Below the pieces are notes generated by a model. It was not told the origin of the DNA. It was given only the letters and a program-made list of their open reading frames with translations, and searched no databases. Positions 51,447 to 60,852 of a stretch of DNA of 64,000 nt are shown piece by piece. Positions within the stretch are counted from its first letter, which is position 1. Every line of letters starts with the position of its first letter. Source of the stretch: JAGHAJ01 sp964559865 [NCBI: uncultured Synergistota bacterium] (GTDB taxonomy: Bacteria; Synergistota; JAGHAJ01); assembly GCA_964559865.1 (NCBI GenBank), contig CAZLJD010000030.1, positions 161,298 through 225,297 of the forward strand. Direction: 5' to 3'. The position numbers and the translations under genes are program-made.

Positions 51447-53245
51447 TATGCACTCTCTTGTATGTCGTAAACCTCTATCGTGTCTCCCTCTTTGTAGTCT
51501 GAGAACTTCTCTAACATGATCCCGCACTCGTAACCAGAGGCCACTTCTTTGGCATCGTTCTTGAACCTTCTTAGAGAACTTACCTTGCTTTCGTATATGA
51601 TCTTGCCGTCCCTTACTATCCTTGCCTTTTTGTCCCTCACTATCTTACCGTCGGTGACATAACACCCGGCAACCTTTCCGATCTTCGGTATTTTGAACAC
51701 CTTTCTTATCTCTGCAGTCCCTATCAGCACTTCTGTTTCTTCCTTTGGCTTCATGCCCTCTATTAGATTCTGGAGGTCTTCTAACATCTCGTATATCACT
51801 CTGTAGAGCTTTATGGTTACCCTTTCTCTGTCTGCGAGCTTCGTTGCGGAGGACTCAGGCCTGATGTTGAACCCTATGACTATAGCCTTTGAAGCAGAAG
51901 CAAGCATTATGTCGTTTTCTGTTATCCTTCCCACGCCCTTGTGTATGATCTTTACGGTGGTTTCCTCGGTTGACAGTTTTAGCAGAGAGTCCTCTATGGC
52001 CTCTAACGAGCCGTGCACATCGGTCTTAAGTATTACTCTTATCTCTTTCTTTTCTCCGGTCATCTGTGCGTAGAGTTCCTCGATGGTTAACTGTCTGTGG
52101 GGTTTTGTAGATGCCATTTTCTCCTCGAGTTTGTACTCTTCTATTATCTGCTTTGCCTTCTTTTCGTTTTCTACCACCCTGAATATGCTTCCAGGCTGAG
52201 GAACACCGTTTATTCCCGTGATCTCTGCCGGTTTTGATGGAGGTGCTTCCTTTATCATCTTTCCCTTGTCGTCAAACATTGCCCGTACCTTTCCCCATGT
52301 GTCCTTCCCTATTACTACGACATCTCCCTTTCTAAGTGTTCCGTTCTTTACGAGGAGCGTTGCCACCGGCCCTTTCCCCTTGTCGAGTCGAGATTCGATG
52401 ACTATTCCTTCTGCACTCCTGTTTGGGTCTGCCTTTAGCTCCATGATTTCAGCCTGCAACAGCACCATTTCGAGCAGTTCGTTTACGCCCGTCCCATTCT
52501 TTGCAGATATAGGCACACAGATGGTTTCTCCTCCCCACTCTTCGGGTATGAGTCCTTGTTCGGAGAGTTGCTGCTTTACTCTGTCTATGTTTGCGTTTGG
52601 TTTGTCTATCTTATTTATTGCTACTACTATCGGGATGTTAGCCGCCTTTGCGTGGTTTATCGCCTCTATGGTCTGCGGCATGACCCCGTCGTCCGCAGCG
52701 ACCACCAGTATGACTATGTCGGTTGCCTGTGCTCCCCTTGCACGCATCTTGGTAAAGGCTTCATGCCCTGGGGTGTCCAGAAAGACTATCTCCTTGCCGT
52801 TGACATCTATCACAGATGCACCTATGTGCTGGGTTATCCCTCCAGCTTCTCTGGAAGCTACATTTGTGTTCCTTATGGTATCGAGTAGAGTCGTCTTCCC
52901 GTGGTCAACATGTCCCATAACGGTTACGACTGGCGGTCTGGGTTCACCGTATTCCTCTTCTTCTACCCTTACCTCTTCTACTTCTACGGCTCCCTCTCCT
53001 TCGGTTTCGACGGCCTCTTCTGGCTTTTCCTCGCTGACTTCCTTTTCCTCCTCTGGTGGTGCTTTTTGCTCGGTTTCTTGCTCGGTAAGAGTATCTTCCA
53101 CTATCTTTGCAGTTTCTTTATCCAAGACACTCATGTGTGTCTTGACATCTATGCCAAGGTCCTTTAATATGGACAGCATCTCTTTTGCAGGCATGTTCAA
53201 CATCCTTGCAAGTTCGTACACCCTTATCTTTTCCTTTCCCGTCAT
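51446..53245 (-). CDS. infB: Translation initiation factor IF-2
   Basis: IF-2 brings initiator tRNA to the 30S subunit. The 599-residue product is a short form: one IF2-N domain (residues about 5-52), a short acidic Glu-rich linker (about 52-99), then the G domain with GHVDHGKT (111-118), DTPGHEAF and NKIDKPNA, and the C-terminal domains. It lies between ylxR (4 bases upstream) and ylxP. Confidence 0.97.
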   Translation of the reverse strand: MTGKEKIRVYELARMLNMPAKEMLSILKDLGIDVKTHMSVLDKETAKIVEDTLTEQETEQKAPPEEEKEVSEEKPEEAVETEGEGAVEVEEVRVEEEEYGEPRPPVVTVMGHVDHGKTTLLDTIRNTNVASREAGGITQHIGASVIDVNGKEIVFLDTPGHEAFTKMRARGAQATDIVILVVAADDGVMPQTIEAINHAKAANIPIVVAINKIDKPNANIDRVKQQLSEQGLIPEEWGGETICVPISAKNGTGVNELLEMVLLQAEIMELKADPNRSAEGIVIESRLDKGKGPVATLLVKNGTLRKGDVVVIGKDTWGKVRAMFDDKGKMIKEAPPSKPAEITGINGVPQPGSIFRVVENEKKAKQIIEEYKLEEKMASTKPHRQLTIEELYAQMTGEKKEIRVILKTDVHGSLEAIEDSLLKLSTEETTVKIIHKGVGRITENDIMLASASKAIVIGFNIRPESSATKLADRERVTIKLYRVIYEMLEDLQNLIEGMKPKEETEVLIGTAEIRKVFKIPKIGKVAGCYVTDGKIVRDKKARIVRDGKIIYESKVSSLRRFKNDAKEVASGYECGIMLEKFSDYKEGDTIEVYDIQESA

Positions 53246-53249
53246 TCCT

Positions 53250-53582
53250 TCACCCCCTTTGCTTTAGGCCTTTTGCACGATTAACTGCTATGAGCAGCTC
53301 TTCGTGGAGTCTTTCTTTCATCTCTTTTGTTATCTCTATCTTCAATGTGTTTGACAGTCTGTTACCCTTAAGTGCCTTCTTGAGGCAGCTTACAGAGGGG
53401 CAGATGTAACACCCTCTACCCGAAGTCTTTCCCGTAGGGTCGAAAAAAACCTCGCCATCGGGGGTCCTTACAATCCTTATCAGCTCTCTCTTTGGCTTTT
53501 TCTCCCTGCAACCGATACAGGTCCTTTCAGGTATGTGCTTACCCTTCGTCAACGCTGTTTTCCCCGTTCTCCTCAGCTTCAC
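53250..53582 (-). CDS. ylxR: YlxR family RNA-binding protein
   Basis: The 110-residue protein belongs to the DUF448/YlxR family, small RNA-binding proteins of nusA-infB operons. It has [21 protein letters not shown], the [24 protein letters not shown] segment with the family's GRGxY(I/V)C signature, and a basic tail. The ATG at 53582 lies 44 bases inside nusA. A shorter start is possible but would remove part of the first basic segment. Confidence 0.92.
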   Translation of the reverse strand: MKLRRTGKTALTKGKHIPERTCIGCREKKPKRELIRIVRTPDGEVFFDPTGKTSGRGCYICPSVSCLKKALKGNRLSNTLKIEITKEMKERLHEELLIAVNRAKGLKQRG

Positions 53583-54600
53583 AGGGCTTTATGTCAACCT
53601 TCCACCCCGTTAACCTTGCTGCCAGGCGGGCGTTCTGTCCGTCTTTACCTATTGCAAGGGATATCTGCCCCTTGTCCACATACACCATTACGGTATGCTC
53701 CTCCTCTATTACCTCTACTCTCTCCACCTTGGCAGGACTCAGGGCATTAGCCACATACTCTCCCGGATCTTTGCTCCAGAGAATCACATCGATCTTCTCT
53801 CCTCTCAGTTCGTTTATTACGCTCGTTATCCTCGATCCCTTGTTGCCTACGCATGCCCCGATGGGTTCTACATCCTTGTTTAGAGAGGTTACTGCCACCT
53901 TTGCCCTAAAGCCGGGTTCTCTGACTATACCCCTTATCTCAACTATCCCGTCCTGGATTTCAGGCACTTCCATCTCAAAGAGCCCCCTTATCAGGCCTGG
54001 ATGTGTGCGGGACACAATTATTTTGGGACCCTTTGGCGTCTTTCTCACATCTACCACATAAAATTTGAAGTACTCTCCAACTTTGTAAACTTCGGTTAGT
54101 ATCTGCTCTCTCGGAGGCAGTATAGCTTCTGCCCTGCCCATGAGCACTATGATGTTTCTATTCTCGAAGCGGTGTATCCTCCCGCTTATCACTTCCCCTT
54201 TGAAGTTCACGAATTCCTCGTATATGGACTCCTTTTCCGCCTCCTGCAACTTTTGAACGATTACCTGCCGTGCCGTCTGTGCAGCTATTCTGCCGAAGTC
54301 CTTTGGCGTAACCTCCATTTCTACCGTGTCGCCCACGATGACATTGTACCCCAGCCTCCTGGCATCTTCCAGTCCTATCTCCACTCTGGGGTCAGATACG
54401 CTTTCTACTACCTCTTTTACGGAGTAGATGTGAATGTTACCCGTGTGCCAGTCTATTTCTATCCTTATGTTCTGGTTTCCACCAAACTTCTTTCTGTATG
54501 CAGACAGCATTGCCGTCTGCAGCGCCTCTGACAGCGCCTCTTTCCCTATACCCTTTTCTCTTTCTATCTGTTTCAAAGCCCTCAAGATGTTGGTCTTCAT
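53539..54600 (-). CDS. nusA: Transcription termination/antitermination factor NusA
   Basis: NusA binds RNA polymerase and modulates pausing and termination. The 353-residue product has the N-terminal polymerase-binding domain, an S1 domain (about residues 135-200), and two KH domains (the first with DVEPIGACVGNKGSRI, the second with SLAIGKDGQNARLAARLTGW). It lacks the acidic repeats of E. coli NusA, as is usual outside Proteobacteria. It follows rimP by 12 bases. Confidence 0.97.
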   Translation of the reverse strand: MKTNILRALKQIEREKGIGKEALSEALQTAMLSAYRKKFGGNQNIRIEIDWHTGNIHIYSVKEVVESVSDPRVEIGLEDARRLGYNVIVGDTVEMEVTPKDFGRIAAQTARQVIVQKLQEAEKESIYEEFVNFKGEVISGRIHRFENRNIIVLMGRAEAILPPREQILTEVYKVGEYFKFYVVDVRKTPKGPKIIVSRTHPGLIRGLFEMEVPEIQDGIVEIRGIVREPGFRAKVAVTSLNKDVEPIGACVGNKGSRITSVINELRGEKIDVILWSKDPGEYVANALSPAKVERVEVIEEEHTVMVYVDKGQISLAIGKDGQNARLAARLTGWKVDIKPCEAEENGENSVDEG

Positions 54601-54612
54601 CGTTAAACACCC

Positions 54613-55077
54613 CTAAAAGTTTACTTCTCCAATCAAGTTAGCCCTCTTTATGCTGTCAAAGGGTATGCAAAAGGTTCTTCCATCAACTTCTATCACGACG
54701 CTATCGTCTTTAGTCCCCTTGAGCACACCGGAGAAGTTGCGTCTTCCCTCGACCGGTAATGCAGTCTTTATCTTTGCACGCTTTTCCTTAAACCGTTCGA
54801 AGTCCTCTTTCTTGAACAAAGGCCTGTCTATGCCCGGCGAAGAGACTTCCAGCAGATAGCGTCCATCTATAAAGTCTTCTATGTCCAGTATGGTGCTTAC
54901 CTCCCTGCTCACCATCTCGCAGTCCTGCAGGGTTATGCCCCCCTCTTTGTCTATGTATATCCTCAATACCATACTACCCTGTTCTCTCGTGTAGGTGACC
55001 CCCACGAGTTCCAGAGCCTCTCTTTTCACTATAGAACTGACTATTTCCTCAACTCTCTGCACTATTTCACTTTTCAT
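54613..55077 (-). CDS. rimP: Ribosome maturation factor RimP
   Basis: RimP assists 30S maturation. The 154-residue product has the two-domain layout: ELVGVTYTREQGSMVLRIYIDKEGGITLQDCEMVSREVS and YLLEVSSPGIDRPLFKKEDFERF, then an SH3-like C-terminal domain. The ATG at 55077 is preferred over a GTG three codons earlier. It is the first gene of the long minus-strand operon. Confidence 0.95.
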   Translation of the reverse strand: MKSEIVQRVEEIVSSIVKREALELVGVTYTREQGSMVLRIYIDKEGGITLQDCEMVSREVSTILDIEDFIDGRYLLEVSSPGIDRPLFKKEDFERFKEKRAKIKTALPVEGRRNFSGVLKGTKDDSVVIEVDGRTFCIPFDSIKRANLIGEVNF

Positions 55078-55104
55078 AGTAATCACTTCTGCAAATAATA
55101 ATTA

Positions 55105-55129
55105 GAAGAGTGGGAGACCCCCACTCTTC
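55105..55129 (-). terminator. Leader hairpin upstream of rimP (possible attenuator)
   Basis: On the minus strand GAAGAGTGGG pairs perfectly with CCCACTCTTC around a 5-base loop. It lies between the promoter (-10 at 55149-55154) and the rimP start (55077), in the transcribed leader, and is followed by TAATTATTATTTG. It could terminate a share of transcripts. NusA, encoded in the operon, is known to act at such leader sites in E. coli. Confidence 0.6.
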
Positions 55130-55148
55130 ACAAGAAGTCCTCCGTTGA

Positions 55149-55177
55149 ATTATAACACAGCTTTCATCTTTTGACAA
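55149..55177 (-). promoter_or_regulatory. Promoter of the rimP-nusA-infB operon
   Basis: On the minus strand TTGTCA (55177-55172) and TATAAT (55154-55149) are 17 bases apart. The -35 hexamer overlaps by five bases with that of the divergent promoter at 55171-55199. Confidence 0.75.
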
Positions 55178-55199
55178 GAATGTAAATCCCTTATATAAT
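55171..55199 (+). promoter_or_regulatory. Perfect consensus promoter of the methyltransferase gene
   Basis: TTGACA at 55171-55176 and TATAAT at 55194-55199 are perfect hexamers with a 17-base spacer. The -35 box is shared with the minus-strand promoter, so RNA polymerase cannot occupy both at once. Confidence 0.8.
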
Positions 55200-55229
55200 A
55201 CGAATACGCTTTCGTGGGGGGTGTGATGT

Positions 55230-55877
55230 TTGGGCATAGATGTGTTTGACCTCAAGGCAGAGGAGTACGATGGGTGGTTTGAGAGTAAGGGCAGGATCAT
55301 ATTTGAAATGGAGGTGGATGCGGTTTCGAGTGCCGTATCCGGGTTGAAGAGTCCCATGCTTGAGGTGGGTGTTGGCAGTGGGAGATTTGCCGAGAGCTTG
55401 GGGGTTAGGTACGGCATAGATCCTTCGTTTAGATTGCTCAATATAGCACGGAGCAGAGGTGTAAGGGTGGTGATGGGAGAAGGAGAGCATCTGCCGTTCA
55501 GATCAGCCTCTTTTGGTGTAGCTTTCATGATAGTTACGGTCTGCTTTGTGAACGAGCCGATAGCAGTCTTGAAGGAGGTCAACAGAGTACTTTTCGGCGA
55601 CGGAAGGGTGGTTTTGGGCCTTGTGCTTGCCGAGAGTCCTTGGGGGAGGTTTTACATACAGAAGAAGGAAGGTGGCCATCCTTTTTATCGCTATGCGAAC
55701 TTTTACACCTTTGCTCAAGTGGAGGAGATGCTGAATCAGTCAGGATTCAGCGTGGACAGGGTGGTTTCTACGCTCTTTCAGAGACCCGGAAGTGTGGTCG
55801 AGGTGGAGCAGCCCCGAAGCGGATACTACCCAGAGGCTGGGTTTACGATTGTGGTTGGCAGAAAGGTTTGTGTATAA
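55230..55877 (+). CDS. SAM-dependent methyltransferase (class I)
   Basis: The 215-residue protein has the class I methyltransferase fold: EVGVGSGRFA (motif I), YGIDPS (acidic end of strand 2), and GEGEHLPFRSASFGVAF (motif IV region), close to the UbiE/type 11 group that acts on small molecules. The start is TTG at 55230 with GGGGGGTG upstream; an ATG at 55226 is in another frame and closes at once. It stands alone under its own strong promoter. The substrate is unknown. Confidence 0.85.
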   Translation: MGIDVFDLKAEEYDGWFESKGRIIFEMEVDAVSSAVSGLKSPMLEVGVGSGRFAESLGVRYGIDPSFRLLNIARSRGVRVVMGEGEHLPFRSASFGVAFMIVTVCFVNEPIAVLKEVNRVLFGDGRVVLGLVLAESPWGRFYIQKKEGGHPFYRYANFYTFAQVEEMLNQSGFSVDRVVSTLFQRPGSVVEVEQPRSGYYPEAGFTIVVGRKVCV

Positions 55878-55928
55878 TTGTCTGGATTTTTCAACTTAGC
55901 AATTTGTGTCTTGAAAATAAAGGGGCAG

Positions 55929-55937
55929 TGGTATAAT
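55929..55937 (+). promoter_or_regulatory. Extended -10 promoter of the peptide-use operon
   Basis: TGGTATAAT at 55929-55937 is an extended -10 box; TTGAAA at 55911-55916 gives a short 15-base spacer. The amidohydrolase start follows 26 bases later. Confidence 0.55.
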
Positions 55938-55963
55938 ATCTACCATATATTGTGCGAGGAGAG

Positions 55964-57139
55964 ATGACGAACATGAATGTGGAGGAAATAAGGAAGCTGG
56001 TTGAGGAGTTTTACCCCCGTGTGGTTGAGGTGAGGAGGGAGATCCACAGGCATCCGGAATTGAAGCTCCAGGAATACGAAACTGCCAGGCTGGTTGCATC
56101 TGAGTTGGAGAGTGCAGGCTGGCGGGTTTACAGGAACTACGCAGACACTACTGCCGTTGTGGGCGTTCTGGAGGGGGGCAGGTCTGGTCCCGTGAGGGCG
56201 TTCAGGGCAGACATGGATGCCTTACCGATTCAGGAGGAAACGGGCTTACCCTACGCTTCAGAGGTTGCAGGTGTGATGCATGCCTGTGGACACGACTTTC
56301 ACACTGCCATACTCGTGGGCGTTGCACATGTGCTTTCCCACAAGAGGGAGGAATTACCTGGTGTAGTGGTTCTCGTCTTTCAGCCGGGTGAAGAGGGTGG
56401 CTTTGGTGGTAAGATCCTGACGGACGGCGGTATGATAGAGGAGTTCGGCATACAGTACATAGTTGGACAGCACCTTTTCCCCAGCGTGGAGTTTGGCAAG
56501 ATAGGTTATCGTGTTGGGCTGATGACTGCGAACTCTGACAGCTTTGAGGTAGTGGTGGAGGGCAAGGGTGGACACGGTGCGAGGCCGGAAGAGTCGATAG
56601 ACCCTATTTCCGTGGCTTCCCACATAAGCATTGCATTTGCCACCGTGCACTCCAGAGAGATACCGCCGGTTGAACCGACCGTAATCACGGTTGGCTCTAT
56701 CGTGGCGGGTAGTGCGAGTAATGTAATCCCGGATAAGGCTTTTATGAAGGGCACCATAAGGACATTTGGGGAGAAGAACCGAAAGTACACCATTCAGAGA
56801 GTAAAAGAGGTTGCAGAGGGGATAGCCACTACATTTAGGGCGAAGGCCGTAGTCAATGTGACTCTGGGGTATCCGTCGGTCGTGAACGACGAGGGTGTTA
56901 CCACGAGGATCGTGGAGGCTGCTAACCTCTATCTGGGAGAGGACAGCACGGTGGAGCTGGAACACCCTTCGCTTGGTGGGGAGGACTTTGCTTACTACCT
57001 TCAGAAGGTGCCGGGTGCATTTTACAGACTTGGGGTTGGTCCAAATTATCCTCTCCACAATTCGAAGTTTGCCCCTGATGAGAGGGTTTTGGGCATAGGT
57101 ATGGGTGTGAACAGCACGATAGCACTTTTGTTGCCGTAG
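55964..57139 (+). CDS. M20 family amidohydrolase/aminoacylase
   Basis: The 391-residue product belongs to the M20D group (hippurate hydrolase, N-acyl-amino acid or indole-acetyl-amino acid hydrolases). Metal-binding features are HRHPELKLQEYET, RADMDALPIQEETGLPYAS, MHACGHDFHTAI (with the metal Cys and His), QPGEEGGFGGKIL and the final GGEDFAYYLQKVPG. It probably frees amino acids from N-acyl or dipeptide substrates in the cytoplasm. The ATG at 55964 (GAGGAG upstream) is used; a GTG four codons earlier is possible. It begins the operon with the peptide ABC transporter. Confidence 0.9.
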   Translation: MTNMNVEEIRKLVEEFYPRVVEVRREIHRHPELKLQEYETARLVASELESAGWRVYRNYADTTAVVGVLEGGRSGPVRAFRADMDALPIQEETGLPYASEVAGVMHACGHDFHTAILVGVAHVLSHKREELPGVVVLVFQPGEEGGFGGKILTDGGMIEEFGIQYIVGQHLFPSVEFGKIGYRVGLMTANSDSFEVVVEGKGGHGARPEESIDPISVASHISIAFATVHSREIPPVEPTVITVGSIVAGSASNVIPDKAFMKGTIRTFGEKNRKYTIQRVKEVAEGIATTFRAKAVVNVTLGYPSVVNDEGVTTRIVEAANLYLGEDSTVELEHPSLGGEDFAYYLQKVPGAFYRLGVGPNYPLHNSKFAPDERVLGIGMGVNSTIALLLP

Positions 57140-57149
57140 GTGTTTTGCG

Positions 57150-58067
57150 ATGGGTAGGTTCATAGCAAGAAGACTGGTGATGCTGATACCTGTGTTGATA
57201 GGGGTTTCTATAATGTCCTTTCTGATACTGCACTTGGCTCCCGGAGACCCTGCTGAGCTCCTTGCCGGTGAGGAGGCTACACAGCAGGACATAATAAGAG
57301 TCAGACACCAGTTTGGTCTGGATAAGCCGTTGTATGTTCAGTACTTCAGGTTTGTGAAGGGTATATTTGATGGGGAGTTGAAGTCGCTAAAGTTTGAGCT
57401 CCCCGTGATAGATGTCATAGGTCCCCGTTTGGTGAACACCTTGGAGCTTTCTTTGGCGAGCATCGTGATAGCGGTGGTTATCGGTATGCTGGCTGGCGTT
57501 TTGTCTGCTACCCATCGGTATTCGTGGATAGACTACATAAGCACGGTTGTTGCCCTTATGGGGGTTTCTTTGCCTGTTTTCTGGTGGGGGCTGTTGCTCA
57601 TACTCCTGTTTGCAGTTAAGATAGGGATACTACCTTCTGGTGGAATGGGTGGCTTTAGTCATCTTATACTGCCTGCGGTTGTGCTTGGTACGGCCTCTAC
57701 TGCAATAATAGCACGAATGACTCGTTCGAGCATGCTCGATGTTTTGAGACAGGATTACATTACGACGGCGAGGTCTAAGGGGCTCGTCGAGAGGATAGTG
57801 GTTTACAGACATGCGTTGAGGAATGCGCTTATACCAACCGTCACGGTGGTGGGTTTGCAGTTTGGATACATGCTGGCTGGTGCAGTCCTCACTGAGACGG
57901 TATTTTCCTGGCCCGGGGTTGGGCGTCTGCTCGTGGATTCTATCCTCTCGAGGGACTTCCCTGTGGTTCAGGCATCGTTGCTCATAATTGCGGGCGTGTT
58001 CGTCCTGGTGAATCTTGCTGTGGACATCATATACGCATTGTTGGATCCGAGGATAAGGTATGAGTGA
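57150..58067 (+). CDS. dppB: Peptide ABC transporter permease (DppB type)
   Basis: The 305-residue membrane protein has six membrane segments and the BPD permease EAA loop (HALRNALIPTVTVVGLQFGYMLAGAVLTETVFSWPGVGRL), as in DppB and OppB. The N terminus MGRFIARRLVMLIPVLIGVS is typical. It follows the amidohydrolase by ten bases and overlaps dppC by eight bases. Confidence 0.94.
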   Translation: MGRFIARRLVMLIPVLIGVSIMSFLILHLAPGDPAELLAGEEATQQDIIRVRHQFGLDKPLYVQYFRFVKGIFDGELKSLKFELPVIDVIGPRLVNTLELSLASIVIAVVIGMLAGVLSATHRYSWIDYISTVVALMGVSLPVFWWGLLLILLFAVKIGILPSGGMGGFSHLILPAVVLGTASTAIIARMTRSSMLDVLRQDYITTARSKGLVERIVVYRHALRNALIPTVTVVGLQFGYMLAGAVLTETVFSWPGVGRLLVDSILSRDFPVVQASLLIIAGVFVLVNLAVDIIYALLDPRIRYE

Positions 58068-58914
58068 GAGAAAGCGCACACACCTTCGTATAATATGGTT
58101 GAGGTTGAAGAGAAACAAGATAGCAGTGGTGGGCTTCTTTATAGTGTTGCTTTATGTGGTGGTTGCGGCATTTGCACCTTACATAGCTCCTTACGACCCT
58201 TACAAACAGGACCTGAGCAAGAGCTTTGCGCCGATGTCCTGGGAGCATCCGCTGGGCTGTGACGAGTTTGGCAGAGATCTGCTGAGCAGGATCATATACG
58301 GTGCGAGGGTATCCATCACTATACAGATAGGTTCTATAGTGATTGCGCTGTTGATAGGGGTCTTTTTGGGGGCGGTAGGTGGCTATTATGGTGGAAGACT
58401 GGACGAGGTGATAATGCGGTTGATGGACATACTGCTGGCGTTTCCCGGTATGCTTTTGGCACTGGCTATCATAAGCATGTTGGGTCCCAGCTTACGCAAC
58501 CTTATAATAGCCATAGGAATATACTCCATACCTCAGTTTGCGAGGATCACGAGGGGTGCGGTGATAGCGGTGAAGGAGAACGAGTACATAAAGGCTGCAA
58601 GGGCTATTGGTGAGAAGGACAGCTCTATCATAATGCTTTATGTTCTGCCGAACGCACTGTCGCCGATAATAGTTCAGACCACCTTGAGAATGGCTACCGT
58701 TCTCCTGACGGCTGCGGGTCTTGGTTTTCTGGGCTTGGGTGTTCAGCCTCCTACTCCGGAGTGGGGGGCTATGCTGAGCAATGCAAGGATGTATCTGCGG
58801 GTTGCACCGGGGGTGGCGTTCTTCCCCGGTTTTGCCATTATGCTGGTGGTGTTGGGGTTTAACCTGTTTGGAGATGGTTTGCAAGATGCACTGAATCCGA
58901 GGTTGAAAGAGTGA
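58060..58914 (+). CDS. dppC: Peptide ABC transporter permease (DppC type)
   Basis: The 284-residue product is the second permease, with the DppC/OppC N-terminal domain (NKIAVVGFFIVLLYVVVAAFAPYIAPYDP), the PLGCDEFGRDLLSRIIYGAR segment, and the EAA loop with YVLPNALSPIIVQTTL. The stop overlaps the next gene's start (TGATG). Confidence 0.94.
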   Translation: MSERKRTHLRIIWLRLKRNKIAVVGFFIVLLYVVVAAFAPYIAPYDPYKQDLSKSFAPMSWEHPLGCDEFGRDLLSRIIYGARVSITIQIGSIVIALLIGVFLGAVGGYYGGRLDEVIMRLMDILLAFPGMLLALAIISMLGPSLRNLIIAIGIYSIPQFARITRGAVIAVKENEYIKAARAIGEKDSSIIMLYVLPNALSPIIVQTTLRMATVLLTAAGLGFLGLGVQPPTPEWGAMLSNARMYLRVAPGVAFFPGFAIMLVVLGFNLFGDGLQDALNPRLKE

Positions 58915-59888
58915 TGGGCAAAGAGCTGTTGAGGGTTGAAGGTTTGACCACGCACTTTTACACCGAAGAGGGCGTTGTGAAGGCTTTAGACGGCGTGACC
59001 TTTTCCATAGAAGAAGGGGAGATAATGGGGTTGGTCGGTGAGACGGGCTGTGGGAAGTCTGTCACGGCAACCTCTATCATGCGATTGATCCCCTCTCCTC
59101 CGGGTAGGATAGTTAGCGGGAGGATACTCTTTGAGGGTAAGAACCTGCTTGAGCTTTCTGAGTCTGAGATGAGGGGTGTGAGGGGCAAGGAGATAGCGAT
59201 GATATTTCAGGATCCTATGAGTAGTTTGAACCCCGTATTGAGAGTGGGCTTTCAGGTTTTGGAAGCGATAATGACGCACAGCAGAGTGACATTTCAGGAG
59301 GGTATGAGACGGGTTAAGGAGATATTCGGCAGGGTGAACATACCAGATGTTGATGAGTCCGTGAACAAGTATCCGCATCAGTTTTCCGGTGGTATGAGGC
59401 AGAGGGTTATGATAGCTATGGCTCTTTCCATGCAACCCAAGTTGCTTATAGCGGATGAGCCAACCACGGCGTTAGATGTTTCCATTCAGGCACAGATACT
59501 TTCTCTCATAAAGAGGTTGCAGAGGGAGTTTTCCACGAGCGTCCTGTTAATATCGCACGACCTCGGCGTTATAGCGACCATGGCGCAGAAGGTTGGCGTT
59601 ATGTATGCCGGTAGCATCATAGAGTACGGGAGTGTGGAGGAGATATTCAACAATCCTTTGCACCCTTATACCAAAGGCCTTTTGAATGCAATACCCCGAT
59701 TGGACAGCGATAGGGAGTGGCTGGAAGTGATACCCGGTAGCGTTCCCAACCTCATTTATCCACCGTCTGGTTGCAGATTTCACCCGAGGTGTCCTCTGGC
59801 GAGGGAGGAGTGCGTGCAGGAGAAACCAAGCCTCGTAGAGGTGGAAAGGGGACATATGGTAGCTTGCCATGAGTATAATAGAGGTTAA
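58914..59888 (+). CDS. dppD: Peptide ABC transporter ATP-binding protein (DppD type)
   Basis: The 324-residue ATPase has Walker A GETGCGKS (42-49), the ABC signature FSGGMRQRVMIAMA, Walker B LLIADEPTTALD, and the C-terminal oligopeptide-transporter domain with CRFHPRCPLAREEC cysteines seen in FeS-type DppD/OppD. The ATG at 58914 overlaps the dppC stop; a GTG one codon earlier is also possible. It overlaps dppF by 20 bases. Confidence 0.94.
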   Translation: MGKELLRVEGLTTHFYTEEGVVKALDGVTFSIEEGEIMGLVGETGCGKSVTATSIMRLIPSPPGRIVSGRILFEGKNLLELSESEMRGVRGKEIAMIFQDPMSSLNPVLRVGFQVLEAIMTHSRVTFQEGMRRVKEIFGRVNIPDVDESVNKYPHQFSGGMRQRVMIAMALSMQPKLLIADEPTTALDVSIQAQILSLIKRLQREFSTSVLLISHDLGVIATMAQKVGVMYAGSIIEYGSVEEIFNNPLHPYTKGLLNAIPRLDSDREWLEVIPGSVPNLIYPPSGCRFHPRCPLAREECVQEKPSLVEVERGHMVACHEYNRG

Positions 59889-60834
59889 TGATCTCAAGAA
59901 GTACTTTCCCGTGGACAGGGGGATACTGTTCAGCAAGGTAGTTGGCTATGTGAGAGCGGTGGACGGTGTTTCTTTCAGTATCTCTGAGGGGCAGACCCTT
60001 GGGCTTGTTGGGGAGTCTGGAAGTGGTAAGTCCACTGCAGGACTCACCTTGCTCAACCTTTTGTCTCCAACGGGTGGTGAGGTGTACTTCAAAGGCAAGC
60101 CCTTGCGTGCGCTGTTGGAGTCGGAGGAGAGCGTTTTCAGACAGAAGGCGCAAATCGTGTTTCAGGATCCGTTTTCTTCTTTAAACCCGAGAATGATAGT
60201 CAAGGACATAATAGGCAGGCCCCTAAGGATTCACGGTATTGCTAAGAGCGAGAAGGAGATAACCGAAAGGGTTCTGAGGATGTTGCAGGAGGTGGGGCTC
60301 AAGGAGGAGCACCTTTCTCGTTATCCGCACGAGTTCTCTGGTGGGCAGAGGCAGAGGATTGCAATAGCGAGGGCGTTCATCTCGGATCCAGAGTTCATCG
60401 TTCTTGACGAGCCCACTTCTGCGCTGGATGTCTCCGTGCAGGCGCAGATATTGAATCTGTTGAAGGCGTTGCAGAGGGATAGAGGATTGGCTTATCTGTT
60501 CATCTCCCACGACTTGAGCGTTATAAAGCACATGAGTCATAAGGTTGCGGTTATGTATCTTGGTAAGATAGTGGAGTATGCGGACAAGGAGGAGCTGTTT
60601 AGTAACCCCATGCACCCTTATACCGTGGCGTTGCTTAACAGCATACCTCAGCCCGTTGCTGGTGGAGGAGAGATAGAGGACAAAGTCATAAAGGGTGACA
60701 TTCCGAGTCCGATGAATCCGCCCGTAGGTTGCAGGTTTCATACGAGGTGTCCGGTAGCAAAAGATGTGTGTGCCACTCAGGAGCCGGAGCTTAGAGAGGT
60801 TAAGAAGGGGCACTTCGTTGCCTGCCATTTTTGA
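59869..60834 (+). CDS. dppF: Peptide ABC transporter ATP-binding protein (DppF type)
   Basis: The 321-residue product is the second ATPase, with Walker [10 protein letters not shown], signature [14 protein letters not shown], Walker [13 protein letters not shown] and the C-terminal [14 protein letters not shown] cysteine region. It completes an importer with DppB, C and D; the binding protein is encoded two genes downstream. Confidence 0.94.
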   Translation: MSIIEVNDLKKYFPVDRGILFSKVVGYVRAVDGVSFSISEGQTLGLVGESGSGKSTAGLTLLNLLSPTGGEVYFKGKPLRALLESEESVFRQKAQIVFQDPFSSLNPRMIVKDIIGRPLRIHGIAKSEKEITERVLRMLQEVGLKEEHLSRYPHEFSGGQRQRIAIARAFISDPEFIVLDEPTSALDVSVQAQILNLLKALQRDRGLAYLFISHDLSVIKHMSHKVAVMYLGKIVEYADKEELFSNPMHPYTVALLNSIPQPVAGGGEIEDKVIKGDIPSPMNPPVGCRFHTRCPVAKDVCATQEPELREVKKGHFVACHF

Positions 60835-60852
60835 GTTTAAGGGGTGGTGCTG

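Noticed and set aside
52218-53267. 349-codon plus-strand frame
   Set aside because: Antisense to infB; Ser/Thr/Phe-rich product without any motif.
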